From Bacillota bacterium (lineage in GTDB: Bacteria; Armatimonadota; Hebobacteria; Hebobacterales; Hebobacteraceae): 6,423 bases of DNA. Where the stretch lies: the NCBI GenBank assembly GCA_030668755.1, contig DAOVEW010000070.1, positions 1 through 6,423 of the forward strand. The letters are read 5' to 3'. The notes beneath the pieces are model-generated. The model did not search any database. It worked only from the letters and a program-made list of their open reading frames with translations, and had not been told where the DNA came from. Position 1 is the stretch's first letter. Every line of letters begins with the position of its first letter. Positions 5,144 to 6,423 of this stretch are shown piece after piece. The position numbers were made by a program, and so were the translations under genes.

Positions 5144-6414
5144 GGCTGATCTGCCGTAAATCCCGTCTCCACGGCAAAGTCCAAGTCCCCGGGTCCAAGT
5201 CCCACACTATCCGGGCGGTGGCCATCGCCGCCCTGGCCCACGGCAAGAGCACGATTCGCCGCCCGCTCGACTCGAACGACACCCGGGCTGCCACGGAAGC
5301 CTACCGCGCCCTGGGGGCCGACATCGAGGCCAGCCGAGGCGCGTGGCTGGTGACGGGCGCCGGGGGCGAGCTGCGGGCGCCAGATGACGTGATTGATGTT
5401 CGCAACTCCGGTGTGACGATGCGTACGGCGATGGGCTCGTGCGCGCTGCTGCGGGAGGGGATGGCCGTGCTCACGGGCGACGAGCAGATCCGCCGCCGGC
5501 CCGCCGGCCCCCTTGCCAACTCCCTGAACGACCTCGGCGCCGACGTCCGGTCCACACGCGGCAGCGGCACCGCACCATTCGTCGTTCGGGGGCGCCTGCG
5601 CGGAGGCGAGACCTCGATCGAGGCCGTGACCAGCCAGTATCTCAGCAGCCTTCTCATCAACTGCCCCCTATCGGACGGTGACTCCCTCATCCGCGTGCCA
5701 CTCCTGAACGAGCCCTCTTACGTCGAGATGACCCTCGACTGGCTCAAGCGCCAGGGCATTAGGGTGCAAAGGGAGGCGCTGCGGGAGTTCCGCATCGCCG
5801 GCGGCCAGGCATACCAGCCTGTGGATCGAGCAGTCCCGGCCGACTTCTCGTCCGCCACCTTCTTCCTCGGCGCAGGAGCGCTCGACGGCAACGAGATTGT
5901 GCTCCGCGGCCTCGACATGGCCGACACCCAGGGCGACAAGGCCGTCGTTGACTACGTGCGCGAGATGGGGGCAGAGGTGGAGGTCGAGGGCGACGCCATC
6001 CGAGTCAGGGCGGGCGACCTGACGGGGCGCGAGTTCGATCTCAACAACACGCCGGACGCGCTGCCGACCCTTGCCGTGCTCGGCTGCTTCGCTGCGGGAA
6101 CGACCCGACTGGTCAACGTGCCACAGGCGCGCGCCAAGGAAACCGACCGCATTGCAGTAATGGCGGCGGAGTTGGCGAACCTGGGCGCTCGCGTCGAGGA
6201 GTTGAAGGACGGGCTGATCGTCCATGAGAGCAGGTTGAAGGGCGCGGAAGTGGACGGGCATGGAGACCACCGGGTGGTGATGGCACTGGCGGTGGCCGGC
6301 TGCGCCACACCGGGCGCCACTGTCGTCCATGGGGCCGAGGCCGCGGCCGTCACCTATCCGGAGTTCGCGGATCATATGGTCTCCCTAGGAGCGAAGATCA
6401 GGCGCGAAGAATAG
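5140..6414 (+). CDS. aroA: 3-phosphoshikimate 1-carboxyvinyltransferase (EPSP synthase)
   Basis: 424-residue cytoplasmic enzyme (E. coli AroA has 427). It transfers the enolpyruvyl group of PEP to shikimate-3-phosphate, the sixth step of the shikimate pathway to chorismate. Active-site motifs are present in order: PGSKS with Lys20 and Ser21, then Arg25; the NSGVTMRT loop (89-96); GDEQIRRRP with Arg120, the equivalent of E. coli Arg124; TSQYLSS (164-170) for shikimate-phosphate binding; PDALPT with Asp306; AKETDR with Lys333, Glu334 and Arg337; and GDHR with Arg378. The E. coli Lys411 position is Val404 ('VTYPEF'), as in Bacillus-type enzymes. The loop is odd: Val92 and Thr96 replace the usual Thr and Pro/Leu, and Arg88 replaces a common Gly. 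The ATG lies at the ATGA overlap with the permease gene and aligns with the family N-terminus; an in-frame extension back to 4945 is permease shadow. The overlap implies translational coupling. Confidence 0.97.
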   Translation: MRLICRKSRLHGKVQVPGSKSHTIRAVAIAALAHGKSTIRRPLDSNDTRAATEAYRALGADIEASRGAWLVTGAGGELRAPDDVIDVRNSGVTMRTAMGSCALLREGMAVLTGDEQIRRRPAGPLANSLNDLGADVRSTRGSGTAPFVVRGRLRGGETSIEAVTSQYLSSLLINCPLSDGDSLIRVPLLNEPSYVEMTLDWLKRQGIRVQREALREFRIAGGQAYQPVDRAVPADFSSATFFLGAGALDGNEIVLRGLDMADTQGDKAVVDYVREMGAEVEVEGDAIRVRAGDLTGREFDLNNTPDALPTLAVLGCFAAGTTRLVNVPQARAKETDRIAVMAAELANLGARVEELKDGLIVHESRLKGAEVDGHGDHRVVMALAVAGCATPGATVVHGAEAAAVTYPEFADHMVSLGAKIRREE

Positions 6415-6423
6415 GTGGGAATG

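Noticed and set aside
6413..6423. Start of a further gene (ATG at 6421 or GTG at 6415)
   Set aside because: The window ends here. The AGGTGG is too close to the ATG to judge, and no downstream codons can be read.

Overview
The window is high-GC bacterial chromosomal DNA (roughly two-thirds G+C by eye). It holds four well-supported protein genes and one tRNA gene. The lineage cannot be fixed from the sequence. A high GC content, a tRNA without an encoded CCA end, an Ig-like secreted protein with Arg/Gly-rich repeats, and a fused APC-transporter/UspA protein would fit an environmental or metagenome-derived bacterium (Armatimonadota- or Planctomycetota-like phyla are guesses only). No mobile element, CRISPR array or phage gene was seen.

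Left part (1-436): a non-coding stretch. It contains a candidate leftward promoter (152-181), a GC-rich hairpin region (56-100), and a textbook rightward sigma70-type promoter (TTGAAT-17 nt-TATAAT, 349-377). That promoter drives a gene (437-2008) for a 523-residue exported protein. The protein has an Ig-like domain, a larger uncharacterised beta-rich region, and two copies of an 'IELTQQRGMR...ATPRPGA' Arg/Gly/Met-rich repeat. This gene is the most unusual item in the window.

Middle (2009-3094): a rhomboid intramembrane serine protease gene lies on the minus strand, tail to tail with the exported-protein gene and separated from it by 23 nt. Its promoter is back to back with the promoter of a tRNA-Lys(UUU) gene. 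Both promoters share the pattern TTGAC(A/C)-18 nt-TAGA(G/A)T with an upstream TG.

Right part (3095-6414): a two-gene unit. The first gene encodes a 12-TM APC-superfamily permease fused to a C-terminal UspA-type domain. The second is aroA (EPSP synthase, shikimate pathway), whose start overlaps the permease stop as ATGA, implying translational coupling. The fused Usp domain has an altered nucleotide-binding motif. AroA carries substitutions (Val and Thr) at the two positions equivalent to Thr97 and Pro101 of the E. coli enzyme, in the loop that lines the PEP/glyphosate site. I do not see an obviously new multi-gene system; the interest lies in these protein-level oddities.
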